Assembly: GCF_003258945.1 (NCBI RefSeq)
Contig: NZ_QLIX01000007.1
Location: 172,154 to 236,153 of the forward strand
DNA: 64,000 nt
Direction of reading: 5' to 3'
DNA from: Roseicella frigidaeris
GTDB taxonomy: Bacteria > Pseudomonadota > Alphaproteobacteria > Acetobacterales > Acetobacteraceae
Position 1 is the first letter of the stretch. The number at the start of each line of letters is the position of its first letter. This document shows, in pieces, positions 51,954 to 62,820 of the stretch. A model generated the notes under the pieces. It was given only the letters and a program-made list of their open reading frames with translations, ran no database searches and was not told the origin of the DNA. Both the position numbers and the translations under genes were made by a program.

Positions 51954-52616
51954 CTAGGGTTTCCGCGGCAGGGGCCCAAGGATGGCCTCGATCTGCCGCC
52001 CGACCTCATCCATCTCGGCCATGCCATCGACCACCCGCAGGATGCCCTTGGAGGCGTAGTAGGGCAGCAGCGGCGCTGTCTGCCGGTGATAGGCCTCGAG
52101 CCGGGAGGCGACGGTCGCGGCATTGTCGTCCGCGCGGCGGCTGAACTCGGTGCTGCCGCATTGGTCGCAGACACCCTCGGTACCGGGACGCTTGAAGCTG
52201 TCGTGATAGCCCTCGCCGCATTTGGCGCAGGTGAAGCGGCCGGAGATGCGCTCGACCAGGGCTGCATCGTCCACCTGCAGCTCGATGACGTGCTCGAGCG
52301 GCATGGCCTTTTCCTTCAGCACCAGGTCCAGTGCCTCGGCCTGCGGCACCGTGCGCGGGAAGCCGTCCAGGATGAAGCCCTGCGCCAGGTCCGGCATGGA
52401 CACGCGGGCCGCCAGCATGGCGATGATGATGGCATCGGGCACCAGCTCGCCCCGCTCCATGATCGCCTTCGCCTGCTGGCCGATCTCGCTGCCCGAGCGG
52501 ACCTCGGCGCGCAGCATGTCGCCGGTGGAAACTTGCTTGAGGCCGTAACGATCCTCCAGGCGTTTCGCCTGGGTCCCTTTGCCGGCGCCAGGTGGGCCCA
52601 GCAGGATCAGGTTCAT
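51954..52616 (-). CDS. adk: Adenylate kinase with Cys4 zinc LID
   Basis: A 220-residue long-form adenylate kinase interconverting ATP+AMP and ADP. P-loop [11 protein letters not shown] at 7-17, DGFPRT. The LID (residues about 127-160) has four Cys: Cys130, Cys133, Cys150 and Cys153 as CxxC...CxxC, indicating a structural zinc. Many proteobacterial enzymes use a hydrogen-bond network instead. Placed between secY and rpsM, a usual site in spc-alpha clusters. Confidence 0.97.
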   Translation of the reverse strand: MNLILLGPPGAGKGTQAKRLEDRYGLKQVSTGDMLRAEVRSGSEIGQQAKAIMERGELVPDAIIIAMLAARVSMPDLAQGFILDGFPRTVPQAEALDLVLKEKAMPLEHVIELQVDDAALVERISGRFTCAKCGEGYHDSFKRPGTEGVCDQCGSTEFSRRADDNAATVASRLEAYHRQTAPLLPYYASKGILRVVDGMAEMDEVGRQIEAILGPLPRKP

Positions 52617-52774
52617 ACCCGTCTTCCCCCATCATCGCGCGGCCACAGAGGCAGCCGCGCCATCCAACCGCCGCGGGGCCGCCCTGACGCCGCCAGCCCG
52701 TCTCCGCCCGATCCTAGACCATAATCCGCTCACATGGCTTCGCGGATCCAGGCGTCTGCGGGCCGGCCGCTCCG

Positions 52775-54133
52775 CTACCGGACCCGCGGCGCCCCCCGCC
52801 CGCCCAGCCGGGCCTTGCGGATCAGTCCCTCATACTGATGGGCGAAGAGATGCGACTGGACCTGCGCCACCGTGTCCATGGTGACCGAGACGATGATCAG
52901 CAGGGAGGTGCCGCCGAAATAGAAGGGCACGCCGTAATTGCTGATCAGGATCTCCGGCAGGATGCAGACCAGGCAGAGATAGAGCGCGCCGACAGCGGTC
53001 AGCCGCGTCAGCACGCGGTCGAAATAGTCCGCCGTGTTCTGCCCGGGCCGGATGCCGGGGACGAAGCCGCCATACTTCTTCAGGTTGTCCGCCGTCTCCA
53101 CCGGGTTGAAGACCACCGCGGTGTAGAAGAAGGCGAAGAAGATGATCAGCGCCATGTAGAGCGCCATGTAGAGCGGCCTGCCATGCGCCAGCGCGTTCGA
53201 CACCGTCTGCAGGATGCCCTCCTGCGTCGGGTCGGCGGCGAAGCCCGCGACGGTCGCGGGCAGCAGCAGGAGGGAGGAGGCGAAGATCGGAGGGATGACG
53301 CCGGCGGTGTTCAGCTTGAGCGGCAGATGCGTCGATTCGCCGCCGAACATGCGGTTGCCGACCTGGCGCTTGGGGTACTGCACCGGGATCCGCCGCTGCG
53401 CCCGCTCCATGAAGACGACGAAGGCGATGACCGCCAGCGCCACCAGCAGGAAAAAGATGATGAAGACGGTCGAGAGGGCGCCGGTCCGGCCGAGCTCGAG
53501 CGTCGAGACCAGGGCGTGCGGCAGGTTGGCGACGATGCCGGCGAAGATGATGAGCGAGATGCCGTTGCCGACGCCGCGGGCGGTGATCTGCTCGCCCAGC
53601 CACATCAGGAACATGGTGCCGCCGACCAGCGTGATGACGCAGGAGAGGCGGAAGAACATGCCCGGCTCGTGCACCGCCGCGCCGAAGCTGCCGCGCATGC
53701 TCTCCAGCCCGACCGCGATGCCCCAGGCCTGGAACATGGCGATGAGGACGGTGAGGTAGCGGGTGTACTGGTTGAGCTTCTTGCGGCCCGACTCACCTTC
53801 CTTCTTCAGGGTCTCGAGCTGCGGGACGGCGGCCGACATCAGCTGGATGATGATGCTGGCCGAGATGTAGGGCATGATGTTCAGCGCGAACACCGTCATG
53901 CGGCCGAGGGCGCCGCCGGTGAACATGTCGAACATGCCGAGGATGCCGCCGCCGTGCTGGGCCAGGATCTCGCCCATCACGGCAGCATCCACGCCGGGCA
54001 CCGGCACATAGGTGCCGAGACGGTAGACGATCAGCGCGCCCAGGGTGAACCAGATGCGCTTCTTGAGCTCGGTGGCCTTGGACAGGACGCCGAGGTTGAG
54101 ATTGGCCGCGAGTTGTTCGGCGGCGGAGGCCAT
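52775..54133 (-). CDS. secY: Protein translocase subunit SecY
   Basis: A 452-residue, ten-helix translocon channel. TELKKRIWFTLGALIVYRLGTYVPVPGVD (helix 1), plug-region GGALGRMTVFALNIMPYISASIIIQLM, and GVIPPIFASSLLLLP. Late cytoplasmic loop and C-terminus EGLIRKARLGGR normal. ATG 54133 (MASAAEQ) chosen; an ATG/other start eight codons upstream is unlikely. Two hairpins precede it at 54172-54208. 158 bp to adk. Confidence 0.97.
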   Translation of the reverse strand: MASAAEQLAANLNLGVLSKATELKKRIWFTLGALIVYRLGTYVPVPGVDAAVMGEILAQHGGGILGMFDMFTGGALGRMTVFALNIMPYISASIIIQLMSAAVPQLETLKKEGESGRKKLNQYTRYLTVLIAMFQAWGIAVGLESMRGSFGAAVHEPGMFFRLSCVITLVGGTMFLMWLGEQITARGVGNGISLIIFAGIVANLPHALVSTLELGRTGALSTVFIIFFLLVALAVIAFVVFMERAQRRIPVQYPKRQVGNRMFGGESTHLPLKLNTAGVIPPIFASSLLLLPATVAGFAADPTQEGILQTVSNALAHGRPLYMALYMALIIFFAFFYTAVVFNPVETADNLKKYGGFVPGIRPGQNTADYFDRVLTRLTAVGALYLCLVCILPEILISNYGVPFYFGGTSLLIIVSVTMDTVAQVQSHLFAHQYEGLIRKARLGGRGAPRVR

Positions 54134-54171
54134 GGGATTGCGAACCCTCCACACGGCTGCGGCGCCCGCAA

Positions 54172-54208
54172 CCAGGGATGCCTCCCTGGCCGTGGCGCCG
54201 CTGCCACG
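54172..54208 (-). promoter_or_regulatory. Two adjacent hairpins upstream of secY
   Basis: CCAGGGA-tgcc-TCCCTGG (54172-54189) and CGTGGC-gccgct-GCCACG (54191-54208) lie in the unusually long 194-bp gap between rplO and secY. They could be an attenuator or mRNA processing sites adjusting SecY level relative to ribosomal proteins; no T tract follows. Confidence 0.45.
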
Positions 54209-54327
54209 ATTCCCTGACTAGGTAGCCCCCGCCCCCCGGGGCGGCAAGCAGGATGCCAAGGCCGCACGCGGCGCCCGCCTATCGGCAGGCCCCGCGACAC
54301 GCCGGTGGCAGCCCGGGCGGCGCCGCC

Positions 54328-54819
54328 TCAGCCTTCGGCCGGCGCCTCGGCGGGCGTGTTCAGCAAGGTCACCGTGCCGCCCGCCGCCTGCACCGCCGCG
54401 ATCGCGGTGGCAGAGGCGCCGGAGACGGTGATCGTCACCGCATGCTTGATCTCGCCCTGGCCGAGCAGACGGACGCCGGCGAGACGGGTGCCGGTGCGGA
54501 CCACCCCCGCCTCGCGCAGCTTCGCCTCGTCGATCGGCTCGCCCGCCGGCAGCCGGCCGGACTCGATGGCGCGGTCGAGCGCCCCGAGGTTCAGCGGCGC
54601 ATATTCCTTGCGGAAGATGTTGACGAAGCCCCGCTTCGGCAGGCGCCGGTAGATCGGCAGCTGGCCGCCTTCGAAGCCGTTCAGCGACACGCCCTCGCGC
54701 GCCTTCTGGCCCTTCACGCCCTTGCCGGAGGTCTTGCCCTTGCCCGAGCCGATGCCGCGGCCGAGGCGCTTGGCCTTGTACCGGGCGCCCGGGTTGTCGC
54801 GCAGTTCGTTGAGCTTCAT
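54328..54819 (-). CDS. rplO: 50S ribosomal protein L15
   Basis: A 163-residue L15: [43 protein letters not shown], then [18 protein letters not shown]. Normal length plus a short Ala/Glu tail. One base after rpmD's stop. Structural in the 50S core. Confidence 0.97.
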   Translation of the reverse strand: MKLNELRDNPGARYKAKRLGRGIGSGKGKTSGKGVKGQKAREGVSLNGFEGGQLPIYRRLPKRGFVNIFRKEYAPLNLGALDRAIESGRLPAGEPIDEAKLREAGVVRTGTRLAGVRLLGQGEIKHAVTITVSGASATAIAAVQAAGGTVTLLNTPAEAPAEG

Positions 54820-54820
54820 G

Positions 54821-55009
54821 TCAGTCCCCCACCTTCAGCAGGTGGGCCACCTTGCGGATCATGCCGCGGACCGCCGGCGTGTCCTCCAGCTCCCGCGTGC
54901 GATGCATCTTGTTGAGGCCGAGGCCGATCAGCGTCTCGCGCTGACCCGGCTTGCGGCCGATCGGCGACCCGGTCTGGGTCACCTTGACGGTCTTCTTCTG
55001 GTCAGACAT
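54821..55009 (-). CDS. rpmD: 50S ribosomal protein L30
   Basis: A 62-residue L30: [58 protein letters not shown] 55009 overlaps the rpsE end by 8 bp. Standard short bacterial form. Confidence 0.96.
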   Translation of the reverse strand: MSDQKKTVKVTQTGSPIGRKPGQRETLIGLGLNKMHRTRELEDTPAVRGMIRKVAHLLKVGD

Positions 55010-55649
55010 TCGGAGCCTCCGCCGCCGCGGCCTCGGCCGCCGGCGCATCCTTGCGCGGCCCGAGCAGGTCCGAGACCTTCTTGCCGCGCCGCGCCGCGAC
55101 CGAGCGCGGGCTGGTCGAGCGCGTCAGCGCCGCGAAGGTCGCCTTGATCATGTTGTGCGGGTTGGTCGAGCCGGTGCACTTGGCGACGACATCGCCCATG
55201 CCGAGCGTCTCGAACACCGCGCGCATCGGGCCGCCGGCGATGATGCCGGTGCCCGCCGGCGCCGCCCGCAGGATGACCCGGCCGGCGCCGAACTCGCCGA
55301 TCACGTCGTGATGCAGGGTCCGGCCCTCGCGCATCGGCACGCGGATCATGGTCCGCTTCGCCTGCTCGGTGGCCTTGCGGATCGCCTCCGGCACCTCGCG
55401 GGCCTTGCCCGCGCCCCAGCCCACCCGGCCCTTCTGGTCGCCGACGACGACTAGGGCCGCGAAGCTGAAGCGCCGGCCGCCCTTCACCACCTTGGCGACG
55501 CGGTTGATGGTGACGAGCTTGTCCTTCAGCTCGTCGCCGTCCTGCCGCTCCTGCCGGTTGTCCCGCTCGCGGTCACGGCCGCGGCCGCGGCGACGGTCGC
55601 CGCCCTCGCCGCCATGCTCGCCGCCACCGCCCCTCGGTTCACGTGCCAT
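55002..55649 (-). CDS. rpsE: 30S ribosomal protein S5
   Basis: A 215-residue S5. The N-terminal 35 residues are an Arg/Gly-rich arm ([21 protein letters not shown]), followed by the dsRBD-like [27 protein letters not shown] and the C-domain [22 protein letters not shown]. The basic arm is longer than in E. coli. Involved in decoding fidelity. Confidence 0.96.
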   Translation of the reverse strand: MAREPRGGGGEHGGEGGDRRRGRGRDRERDNRQERQDGDELKDKLVTINRVAKVVKGGRRFSFAALVVVGDQKGRVGWGAGKAREVPEAIRKATEQAKRTMIRVPMREGRTLHHDVIGEFGAGRVILRAAPAGTGIIAGGPMRAVFETLGMGDVVAKCTGSTNPHNMIKATFAALTRSTSPRSVAARRGKKVSDLLGPRKDAPAAEAAAAEAPNV

Positions 55650-55661
55650 AGTATCGGATCC

Positions 55662-56024
55662 TCAGAACGACAGCCCGCCCTCGCGGGCGGCGTCGGCCAG
55701 GGCCTTGACCCGGCCATGGTACAGGTAGGGCCCGCGGTCGAAGACCACGGCCGTGACGCCGGCGGCGATCGCGCGCTCGGCCACGCGCTTGCCGACGACC
55801 ACGGCGGCATCCTTGTCCGCCCCGGTCTTCAGGCTCTCGCGCAGCTCCTTCTCGAGCGTCGAGGCCGAAGCGAGGGTGCGCCCCCCGGCATCGTCGATCA
55901 CCTGCGCATAGATGTGCCGACCGGAGCGGAAGACGGAGAGCCGCGGCCGGCCGCCGGACTTCAGCTTCAGCTGATAGCGCAGCCGGCTGCGCCGGCGCTG
56001 CTGCAGTGCGAGCTTCTGGGCCAT
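55662..56024 (-). CDS. rplR: 50S ribosomal protein L18
   Basis: A 120-residue L18 ([32 protein letters not shown]...[12 protein letters not shown]), which binds 5S rRNA. Overlaps the rplF stop by one base. Normal length. Confidence 0.97.
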   Translation of the reverse strand: MAQKLALQQRRRSRLRYQLKLKSGGRPRLSVFRSGRHIYAQVIDDAGGRTLASASTLEKELRESLKTGADKDAAVVVGKRVAERAIAAGVTAVVFDRGPYLYHGRVKALADAAREGGLSF

Positions 56025-56557
56025 TACTTCTTCTTACCCTCCTTCCGGAGGATGACTTCGTTGTCGTAGCGCACGCCCTTGCCCTTGTAGGGCTCGGGAC
56101 CGCGATAGGCCCGGATCTCGGCAGCCACCTGGCCGACCCGCTGCTTGTCGGCGCCGCTCACCTTGATGGCGGTCGGCCGCTCGCAGACGATGCTGATCCC
56201 GGGCGGGATCGGGTAGCGCACCTCATGGCTGAAGCCGAGGGCGAGGACCAGGTCCTTGCCCTGGACCGCGGCGCGGTAGCCGGTGCCGGTGATCTCCATC
56301 GACTTGGTGAAGCCGGTGGAGACGCCGGTGACCATGCCGTTGATCAGGCTGCGGGTGGTGCCCCACATGGTGCGGCTGCGGCGGTCGTCCCGCCGCGGCG
56401 ACACCGCCACCTGGTTGGCCGCGACCTCGACATCCACGTCATCCGTGAGGTCGAGCTTGAGCTCCCCGTTCTTGCCCTTGGCGACGAGGGTCCGCCCCTG
56501 CAGCGCCACCTGGACGCCGGCCGGGACCGGGACGGGATACTTGCCGACGCGCGACAT
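56024..56557 (-). CDS. rplF: 50S ribosomal protein L6
   Basis: A 177-residue L6: [32 protein letters not shown], and the second domain with [18 protein letters not shown] and [11 protein letters not shown]. Normal length. Near the factor-binding site of the ribosome. Confidence 0.97.
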   Translation of the reverse strand: MSRVGKYPVPVPAGVQVALQGRTLVAKGKNGELKLDLTDDVDVEVAANQVAVSPRRDDRRSRTMWGTTRSLINGMVTGVSTGFTKSMEITGTGYRAAVQGKDLVLALGFSHEVRYPIPPGISIVCERPTAIKVSGADKQRVGQVAAEIRAYRGPEPYKGKGVRYDNEVILRKEGKKK

Positions 56558-56571
56558 TCTCTGCCCCTCCC

Positions 56572-56970
56572 TCAGAACACGCGGCAGAGGACCTCGCCGC
56601 CGACATTGGCGACGCGGGCCTCGTTATCGCTCATCACGCCGCGGGGCGTGGACAGGATGGAGATGCCGAGACCGTTGTAGAATTTCGGCAGCTCGCGGAT
56701 CTTCGAGTAGACCCGGCGGCCCGGCTTGGAGACGCGGGTGATCTCCTTGATCGCGGGCTCGCCTTCGGAATACTTCAGCTCGATCTCGATGTTGCTCACG
56801 CCGGGGCGCAGCTCCTCGACGCGCCAGGCCCGGATATAGCCTTCGCGCTTCAGGACCTCGAGCACATCGGTCCGCAGCCGGCTGGCCGGGGCGACGCAGC
56901 GCGTCTGCCGGGCCCGCTGGGCGTTGCGGATACGGGTGAGCATGTCCCCGAGCGGATCGGACAGCGACAT
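56572..56970 (-). CDS. rpsH: 30S ribosomal protein S8
   Basis: A 132-residue S8: [18 protein letters not shown] at the start and the C-terminal [33 protein letters not shown]. In many bacteria S8 represses the spc operon via its mRNA. Normal length; 14 bp from rplF. Confidence 0.97.
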   Translation of the reverse strand: MSLSDPLGDMLTRIRNAQRARQTRCVAPASRLRTDVLEVLKREGYIRAWRVEELRPGVSNIEIELKYSEGEPAIKEITRVSKPGRRVYSKIRELPKFYNGLGISILSTPRGVMSDNEARVANVGGEVLCRVF

Positions 56971-56982
56971 GGCCAGCCCTCC

Positions 56983-57288
56983 TTACCAGCTCGCCTTGGT
57001 CAGGCCGGGGATCTGGCCAGTATTGGCCAGTTCCCGCAGCATGTTCCGGCTGAGCTTGAACTTGCGGTAATTGCCGCGCGGGCGGCCGGTGAGTTCGCAA
57101 CGCAGGCGCACGCGCACCTTCGCGCCGTTGCGCGGCAGCTGCGCCAGCTTGAGGGTCGCGTCGAAGCGATCCTCAACCGGCAGGCTGCGGTCCATCACGA
57201 TGCCCTTCAGCGTGGCGCGCTTCGAAGCATGCGTCGCGGCGAGCTTCGCGCGGCGCTTGTTCTTCTCGACTGCCGAAGTCTTGGCCAT
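56983..57288 (-). CDS. rpsN: 30S ribosomal protein S14, zinc-free type
   Basis: A 101-residue S14: [28 protein letters not shown] and [27 protein letters not shown]. The CxxC pairs of the short zinc-binding form are absent, so this is the long C-minus type. 12 bp from rpsH. Confidence 0.97.
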   Translation of the reverse strand: MAKTSAVEKNKRRAKLAATHASKRATLKGIVMDRSLPVEDRFDATLKLAQLPRNGAKVRVRLRCELTGRPRGNYRKFKLSRNMLRELANTGQIPGLTKASW

Positions 57289-57344
57289 GCGGTTCTATCC
57301 TCCGGAACCTGCTCCCGGGCCTTGGCCCGGGCGGTCTTCCAAGA

Positions 57345-58010
57345 TCAGTTCTGGAAAGGAAGCTGGAACGCCTTCAGCAGCGCCTTCGCTTCCTTGTCGG
57401 TCTTCGCCGTGGTGACGAACTGAATGTCCATGCCACGCACCGTGTCCACCCGGTCATAGTTGATCTCGGGGAACACGATCTGCTCCTTCAGGCCCATGGC
57501 ATAGTTGCCCCGGCCGTCGAAGCCGCGATTGCCCGGAATCCCACGGAAGTCGCGGACACGCGGCAGCGCCACGGTCACCAGACGATCGAGGAACTCGTAC
57601 ATCCGCGCCTTGCGGAGCGTCACCTTGCAGCCGATGGCCTGGCCTTCGCGGATCTTGAAGCCGGCGATCGCCTTCTTCGCCTTGGTCCGCACCGGCTTCT
57701 GGCCGGAGATCGCCGTCAGGTCCGCAACCGCCGCGTCGAGCTTCTTCTGGTCGCCCGCCGCCTCGCCCACGCCCATGTTGATGACGATCTTCTCGAGCTT
57801 CGGCACTTCCATCGGGTTGCCGTAGCCGAACTCCTTCGTGAGCTCGGCGCGGATCACCTCGAGGTAGTGCTGCGCCAGGCGCGGCTTCTCCGCCGGCGCC
57901 GCCGCGGCCTTGCCGGCCTTGGCGGCGATCGCCTGCGTGCGGCCCTCGCCGCCCTCGGAGCGCTTCGGGGCCTCGGCCTTGCCGCCGGCCTTCTTCTTCG
58001 TGTCGCTCAT
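57345..58010 (-). CDS. rplE: 50S ribosomal protein L5 with N-terminal extension
   Basis: A 221-residue L5, about 40 residues longer than the usual 179. The extra N-terminus is Lys/Ala/Glu-rich ([20 protein letters not shown]) and precedes the family start [44 protein letters not shown] 58010 is strongly supported: it overlaps the rplX stop (ATGA) and no later Met precedes the domain. Binds 5S rRNA. Confidence 0.96.
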   Translation of the reverse strand: MSDTKKKAGGKAEAPKRSEGGEGRTQAIAAKAGKAAAAPAEKPRLAQHYLEVIRAELTKEFGYGNPMEVPKLEKIVINMGVGEAAGDQKKLDAAVADLTAISGQKPVRTKAKKAIAGFKIREGQAIGCKVTLRKARMYEFLDRLVTVALPRVRDFRGIPGNRGFDGRGNYAMGLKEQIVFPEINYDRVDTVRGMDIQFVTTAKTDKEAKALLKAFQLPFQN

Positions 58011-58327
58011 GCGTCAAGCACCTCGCCCGAGGGCCTCGCCACGCGGACCTTCTTGCCGTCCTCCAGAAGCCGGAAGCCCACGCGGGTCGGCTTGTCGGAC
58101 TTCGGATCGATCAGCGCCAGGTTGGAGAGGTGGATCGGCGCCTCCTTCTCCTGGATGCCGCCGGGCTGGTTGATGCCCTGCGGCTTGCGGTGGCGCTTCA
58201 CCATGTTCACGCCCTGCACCAGGGCACGGCTCTCGGTGGGCATCACGGCGATGACCTCGCCGCGCTTGCCCTTGTCCCGGCCCGTCAGGACCTGGACCCG
58301 GTCGCCCTTCTTGATCTTCGCGGCCAT
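58007..58327 (-). CDS. rplX: 50S ribosomal protein L24
   Basis: A 106-residue L24 with the KOW motif in [27 protein letters not shown] primary 23S binding protein needed early in assembly. Normal length, 4 bp after rplN. Confidence 0.97.
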   Translation of the reverse strand: MAAKIKKGDRVQVLTGRDKGKRGEVIAVMPTESRALVQGVNMVKRHRKPQGINQPGGIQEKEAPIHLSNLALIDPKSDKPTRVGFRLLEDGKKVRVARPSGEVLDA

Positions 58328-58331
58328 GGCC

Positions 58332-58700
58332 TTACAGGACCTCCGGCGCCAGCGAGATGATCTTCATGTACTTCCGCGCCCGCAGCTCGCGCACCACCGG
58401 CCCGAAGATGCGGGTGCCGATCGGCTCGCCCTGCTTGTTGATCAGCACCGCGGCGTTGTTGTCGAAGCGGATCGCCGTGCCGTCCACGCGCCGCACCGGA
58501 TAGGCGGTGCGGACGATGACGGCGCGATGCACCTCGCCCTTCTTCACCTTGGCGCGCGGGATCGCCTCCTTCACGGAGACGACGATGATGTCGCCCACGC
58601 TCGCGGTCTTCCGCTTGGAGCCGCCCAGCACCTTGATGCACTGGACGCGGCGCGCACCGGAGTTGTCCGCGACGTCGAGGTTGGTCTCGGGATGGATCAT
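58332..58700 (-). CDS. rplN: 50S ribosomal protein L14
   Basis: A 122-residue L14: [46 protein letters not shown], ending [10 protein letters not shown]. One of the most conserved 50S proteins, contacting 16S rRNA at a bridge. 12 bp after rpsQ. Confidence 0.98.
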   Translation of the reverse strand: MIHPETNLDVADNSGARRVQCIKVLGGSKRKTASVGDIIVVSVKEAIPRAKVKKGEVHRAVIVRTAYPVRRVDGTAIRFDNNAAVLINKQGEPIGTRIFGPVVRELRARKYMKIISLAPEVL

Positions 58701-58712
58701 CTGCTCCCTCCC

Positions 58713-58988
58713 TCAGACCTGCACGGGGGCCGACGCCGGCTCGGCGAGCGGCTGGCCGTTGCGCCCCACCACCGTCCAAGCCTTGCGCTTGGAGATCGGC
58801 GGGCACTCCTCGATCTGCACCACGTCGCCTTCCTTGCACAGGTTGGCCTCGTCATGCGCGGCATAGCGCTTCGAGCGCCGGATGAACTTCTTGTAGAGCG
58901 GGTGCATCACGCGACGCTCGACAAGAACGGTGACCGTCTTGTCCATCTTGTCGCTGACCACCCGGCCCGTGAGGACTCGCTTCGGCAT
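58713..58988 (-). CDS. rpsQ: 30S ribosomal protein S17
   Basis: A 91-residue S17: [35 protein letters not shown], then [29 protein letters not shown] 58988 fits the family start; a longer frame upstream is not conserved. Early 30S assembly. Confidence 0.97.
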   Translation of the reverse strand: MPKRVLTGRVVSDKMDKTVTVLVERRVMHPLYKKFIRRSKRYAAHDEANLCKEGDVVQIEECPPISKRKAWTVVGRNGQPLAEPASAPVQV

Positions 58989-59004
58989 CGCCGCCGGTCT
59001 CCCC

Positions 59005-59220
59005 TTAAGCCTTGGGTTGGGATGCTGCCGAGCGCTTGCGCTCGGACAGGACGAATTTGATGCGCGCGATGTCGCGGCGCACCACCCGGACGCGGCCGGT
59101 AGCCTCAAGCTGGCCGGTCGCGCGCTGGAAACGCAGGTTGAACTGCTCCTTCCGCAGATCGAGGAGCTCCGCCTGCAGCTCATCCGCGGTCTTGGCGCGG
59201 ATGTCGGCGATCTTGGTCAT
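59005..59220 (-). CDS. rpmC: 50S ribosomal protein L29
   Basis: A 71-residue L29: [57 protein letters not shown]. Located at the exit tunnel near the trigger-factor site. Overlap-free, 4 bp after rplP. Confidence 0.97.
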   Translation of the reverse strand: MTKIADIRAKTADELQAELLDLRKEQFNLRFQRATGQLEATGRVRVVRRDIARIKFVLSERKRSAASQPKA

Positions 59221-59224
59221 GACT

Positions 59225-59644
59225 TCAAGCCTCCGCGCCGAGGCGCTGCACGATCTTGGTCTTGATCGGCAGCTTGGCGGCGCCGAGCGTCAGCGCCTCC
59301 TTGGCGGTGTCGACGGACACACCGTCGATCTCGAACATGATGCGGCCCGGCTTGATCCGTGCCACCCAGTATTCCGGCGCGCCCTTGCCCGAGCCCATGC
59401 GGACCTCGGCCGGCTTGGTCGAGACCGGGACGTCGGGGAAGATGCGGATCCAGACGCGGCCCTGGCGCTTCATGGCGCGGGTGATCGCGCGGCGCGCCGC
59501 CTCGATCTGACGGGCGGTCACCCGCTCCGGCTCCAACGCCTTCAGGCCGAAGCCGCCGAAGGACAGCGTGAAGCCGCCCTTGGCGATGCCCTTGATCCGG
59601 CCCTTATGGGCCTTGCGAAACGTCGTGCGCTTGGGTTGCAGCAT
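59225..59644 (-). CDS. rplP: 50S ribosomal protein L16
   Basis: A 139-residue L16: [24 protein letters not shown], and [36 protein letters not shown]. Near the A-site; required for late 50S assembly. Conserved Arg where YcfD hydroxylates in E. coli is within RMGSGKG. Confidence 0.97.
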   Translation of the reverse strand: MLQPKRTTFRKAHKGRIKGIAKGGFTLSFGGFGLKALEPERVTARQIEAARRAITRAMKRQGRVWIRIFPDVPVSTKPAEVRMGSGKGAPEYWVARIKPGRIMFEIDGVSVDTAKEALTLGAAKLPIKTKIVQRLGAEA

Positions 59645-59657
59645 CTCACTCTATCCC

Positions 59658-60335
59658 TCAGCGCTGCGGCGCCTGTTCGGCGGCGCGCTTGTCCTGCGCC
59701 ATCGGGTCGTGCGCCAGGATCTCGCCCTTGAAGATCCAGACCTTCACGCCGCAGGTGCCGTAGGTGGTCTTCGCCGTCGCCGTGCCGAAATCGATGTCCG
59801 CGCGGAGCGTGTGCAGCGGCACGCGCCCCTCGCGGTACCACTCCATGCGCGCAATCTCGGCCCCGCCGAGACGCCCGGAGCAGTTGATCCGGATGCCGCC
59901 GGCGCCGAGGCGCATGGCGCTCTGCACCGCGCGCTTCATGGCGCGGCGGAAGGCCACCCGGCGCTCGAGCTGCTGGGCGATGTTCTCGGCCACCAGCGTC
60001 GCGTCGATCTCGGGCTTGCGGATCTCGACGATGTTCAGCGACACCTCGGCCCCGGCAAGCCGTGCCAGGTCCTTGCGCAGAACCTCGATGTCGGCGCCCT
60101 TCTTGCCGATGACGACGCCCGGGCGCGCGGCATGGATCGTCACGCGCGGCTTCTTGGCCGGGCGCTCGATGACCACGCGGCTGACGCCCGCGCCCTTCAG
60201 GCGGGTGCGCAGCTTGTCGCGGAGCTTCAGGTCCTCGTGCAGCAGCTTCGAATAGTCCGCATCGGCGAACCAGCGGCTGTCCCAGGTCCGGTTGATGCCG
60301 AGACGGAAGCCGATCGGATTGACTTTGTGACCCAT
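59658..60335 (-). CDS. rpsC: 30S ribosomal protein S3
   Basis: A 225-residue S3. KH domain with [34 protein letters not shown], and the C-domain [42 protein letters not shown]. Lines the mRNA entry tunnel with helicase function. Normal length. Confidence 0.97.
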   Translation of the reverse strand: MGHKVNPIGFRLGINRTWDSRWFADADYSKLLHEDLKLRDKLRTRLKGAGVSRVVIERPAKKPRVTIHAARPGVVIGKKGADIEVLRKDLARLAGAEVSLNIVEIRKPEIDATLVAENIAQQLERRVAFRRAMKRAVQSAMRLGAGGIRINCSGRLGGAEIARMEWYREGRVPLHTLRADIDFGTATAKTTYGTCGVKVWIFKGEILAHDPMAQDKRAAEQAPQR

Positions 60336-60336
60336 G

Positions 60337-60738
60337 TTACGCGGCCTCCTGCTCGGCCGGGGCAGCGGCCTGCTGCTCCGCCACGACGATCGTCAGGTGG
60401 CTGAACCACTTCTCGACCCGGGCGGCGCGGCCGCGGCCGCGGGCGTGGAAGCGCTTCATCACCTGGGACCGGCCGACCTCGACGCGGGCGACCACGAGCT
60501 GATCGACGTCCAGCTGGTGGTTGTTCTCCGCGTTGGCGATCGCGCTCTCCAGCGTCTTCTTCACCGTCTGCGCGATGCGGCGCTTGCTGAAGGTCAGCGT
60601 CGCCACGGCATCGGAGGCGGCCCGGCCGCGGATCAGCCCCGCGGCCAGGCTCAGCTTGCGCGGCGAGACGCGGATGTTGCGCGTCACGGCCTGCGCCTCG
60701 GTCTCGGCGAGCGAGCGCTCGTGCTTCGGCTTGCTCAT
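60337..60738 (-). CDS. rplV: 50S ribosomal protein L22
   Basis: A 133-residue L22: [57 protein letters not shown], then the tunnel-wall hairpin [25 protein letters not shown]. Lines the exit tunnel and is a macrolide-resistance site. One base after rpsC's start side. It has about 20 extra N-terminal residues. Confidence 0.97.
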   Translation of the reverse strand: MSKPKHERSLAETEAQAVTRNIRVSPRKLSLAAGLIRGRAASDAVATLTFSKRRIAQTVKKTLESAIANAENNHQLDVDQLVVARVEVGRSQVMKRFHARGRGRAARVEKWFSHLTIVVAEQQAAAPAEQEAA

Positions 60739-60742
60739 CGGA

Positions 60743-61021
60743 TCAGCCCCGCTTCGCCTTCTTGTCGCCGCTATGGCCCGAGAAGGTCCGCGTCGGCGAG
60801 AACTCGCCGAATTTGTGGCCGACCATATTCTCGGAGACCTGCACCGGGATGAACTTCTTCCCGTTGTAGACCCCGAAGGTCAGGCCGACGAACTGCGGCA
60901 GGATCGTGCTGCGACGCGACCAGATCCGGATGATCTCGTTGCGCGTCGAAGCCCGAGCGGCCTCCGCCTTGTTGAGCAGGTAGCCGTCGACGAACGGCCC
61001 CTTCCATACGCTGCGCGGCAT
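60743..61021 (-). CDS. rpsS: 30S ribosomal protein S19
   Basis: A 92-residue S19: [19 protein letters not shown] and [42 protein letters not shown]. Head of the 30S subunit. Normal. Confidence 0.97.
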   Translation of the reverse strand: MPRSVWKGPFVDGYLLNKAEAARASTRNEIIRIWSRRSTILPQFVGLTFGVYNGKKFIPVQVSENMVGHKFGEFSPTRTFSGHSGDKKAKRG

Positions 61022-61026
61022 CGCGA

Positions 61027-61863
61027 TCAGCCCTTCGTCGCGTGGCGGCGCCGGATGATGAGCCGGTCGGTCCGCTTGTTGTTGCGCGTCTTCGCACCCT
61101 TGGTCGGCTTGCCCCAGGGCGTCACCGGATGGCGACCACCGCTGGTCCGGCCCTCACCACCGCCATGCGGATGGTCGACCGGGTTCATGACGACACCGCG
61201 GTTGTGCGGGCGGCGGCCCAGCCAGCGGGAGCGACCGGCCTTGCCGATCTGCTGGTTGGAGTTGTCCGGGTTGGACACGGCACCGATCGTCGCCATGCAC
61301 TCGGCGCGAACCGTGCGGAGCTCGCCCGACATCAGCTTGATCTGCGCATAGCCGGCATCCTTGCCGACCAGCTGCACATAGGTGCCGGCGGAGCGCGCGA
61401 TCTTGCCGCCGGCGCCCGGCTTCATCTCCACATTGTGGATGATGGTGCCGACCGGGATGGCGGCCATCGGCATGGCATTGCCTGGCTTGATGTCCGCCCG
61501 TTCGGCCGCCACGACCTGGTCGCCCGCCTTCAGGCGCTGCGGCGCGATGATATAGGCCAGCTCGCCATCGGCATACTTCAGCAGCGCGATCCAGGCAGTG
61601 CGGTTCGGGTCGTATTCCAGCCGCTCCACCGTCGCCGCGACGCCGAGCTTCGTGCGACGCTTGAAGTCGACGATCCGGTAGGTCTGCTTGTGTCCGCCGC
61701 CCCGGAACCGCACCGTGGTGCGGCCATGGTTGTTGCGGCCGCCCGAGGAGTGCTTGCCCTCGGTAAGCTGCTTGACCGGCGCGCCCTTCCAGAGCTCGTC
61801 GCGCTTGACGAGAATGGTCCCGCGCAGGCTCGGGGTGACCGGGTTGAAATTCTTCAGAGCCAT
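61027..61863 (-). CDS. rplB: 50S ribosomal protein L2
   Basis: A 278-residue L2: [27 protein letters not shown], and the peptidyl-transferase-associated [27 protein letters not shown] with the conserved His in DHPHGG. Essential for 50S assembly and activity. 4 bp after rplW's stop region. Confidence 0.98.
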   Translation of the reverse strand: MALKNFNPVTPSLRGTILVKRDELWKGAPVKQLTEGKHSSGGRNNHGRTTVRFRGGGHKQTYRIVDFKRRTKLGVAATVERLEYDPNRTAWIALLKYADGELAYIIAPQRLKAGDQVVAAERADIKPGNAMPMAAIPVGTIIHNVEMKPGAGGKIARSAGTYVQLVGKDAGYAQIKLMSGELRTVRAECMATIGAVSNPDNSNQQIGKAGRSRWLGRRPHNRGVVMNPVDHPHGGGEGRTSGGRHPVTPWGKPTKGAKTRNNKRTDRLIIRRRHATKG

Positions 61864-61867
61864 GGCG

Positions 61868-62191
61868 TCACGCGAGTCCCGTCGTGAGGTCGATGCTCTG
61901 GCCTTCGGCCAGCTTGACCATCGCCTTCTTCCAGTCCGAGCGCTGGCCCGGGCGGCCCCGGAAGCGCTTCGCCTTGCCCTTGACCACCAGCGTGTTGACG
62001 GCCAGCACCTTCACGCCGAACAGCCCTTCGACCGCCGCCTTGATCTCCGGCTTGGTGGCGTCGATGGCAACGCGGAAGGCGAACTGGTTCTGCTCGGAGA
62101 GAGCGGTCGCCTTCTCCGTCACCAGCGGCGCCAGAATGGTCTGGTACATCCGCTCCTTGGAGAGGAGCGGGCGCGTCACGGCCTCGCTCAT
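61868..62191 (-). CDS. rplW: 50S ribosomal protein L23
   Basis: A 107-residue L23: [53 protein letters not shown]. Docking site for trigger factor and SRP at the tunnel exit. ATG 62191 overlaps the rplD stop; a later Met (MYQTIL) is possible. Confidence 0.96.
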   Translation of the reverse strand: MSEAVTRPLLSKERMYQTILAPLVTEKATALSEQNQFAFRVAIDATKPEIKAAVEGLFGVKVLAVNTLVVKGKAKRFRGRPGQRSDWKKAMVKLAEGQSIDLTTGLA

Positions 62192-62808
62192 GCCAGGCGC
62201 TCCTTCAGGGCCTCGAGACCGGCGCGCGTCACCGCGAGCACGTCGTGCTTGAGGATGTCGTAGACATTGGCGCCGATGGTCGGCAGCACCTGCACATGCG
62301 GCAGGTTGCGGACGACGCGGCCGAAGCCCTCGTCGACCTGCGCATCGACCACCAGCGCGGACTTCCAGCCGAGCGCCTTCACCTGCTTCGCAAGGGCGCC
62401 GGTCTTCGGCGTCGCGCCGGCGGAGGCGGTGTCGAGCACCACCAGCTTGCCGTCGGCCGCCTTCTGGCTGAGCGCCGAGATCAGGCCAAGCCGGCGGACC
62501 TTCTTGTTCAGCGAGTAGCCGTGGTCGCGCACGACCGGGCCGTGCACGACGCCGCCGGTGCGGAACTGCGGCGCCCGCAGCGAGCCCTGGCGGGCATTGC
62601 CGGTGCCCTTCTGGCGATAGGGCTTCTTGGTCGTGCCGGAGACCTCGCCCATCCCCTTCACCTTGTGCGTGCCGGCACGGCGCTTGGCCAACTGCCAGTG
62701 CACGACGCGCGCCATGATGTCGGGGCGGGGCGCGGCGGCAAACAGCGCCTCCGGCAGCTCGATCTCGCCTGCCGAGCCGTTATCCAGCGTGATGACCGGA
62801 ACCTGCAT
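62188..62808 (-). CDS. rplD: 50S ribosomal protein L4
   Basis: A 206-residue L4 with the tunnel loop [45 protein letters not shown]. In E. coli L4 controls the S10 operon; that leader is not in the window. Normal length, overlapping rplW by ATGA. Confidence 0.97.
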   Translation of the reverse strand: MQVPVITLDNGSAGEIELPEALFAAAPRPDIMARVVHWQLAKRRAGTHKVKGMGEVSGTTKKPYRQKGTGNARQGSLRAPQFRTGGVVHGPVVRDHGYSLNKKVRRLGLISALSQKAADGKLVVLDTASAGATPKTGALAKQVKALGWKSALVVDAQVDEGFGRVVRNLPHVQVLPTIGANVYDILKHDVLAVTRAGLEALKERLA

Positions 62809-62820
62809 CGTTCTTTATCC

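Noticed and set aside
51736..54327. rpmJ (L36) between secY and rpsM
   Set aside because: No 37-41-residue Cys/His-containing frame found there; alphaproteobacteria usually carry it elsewhere.
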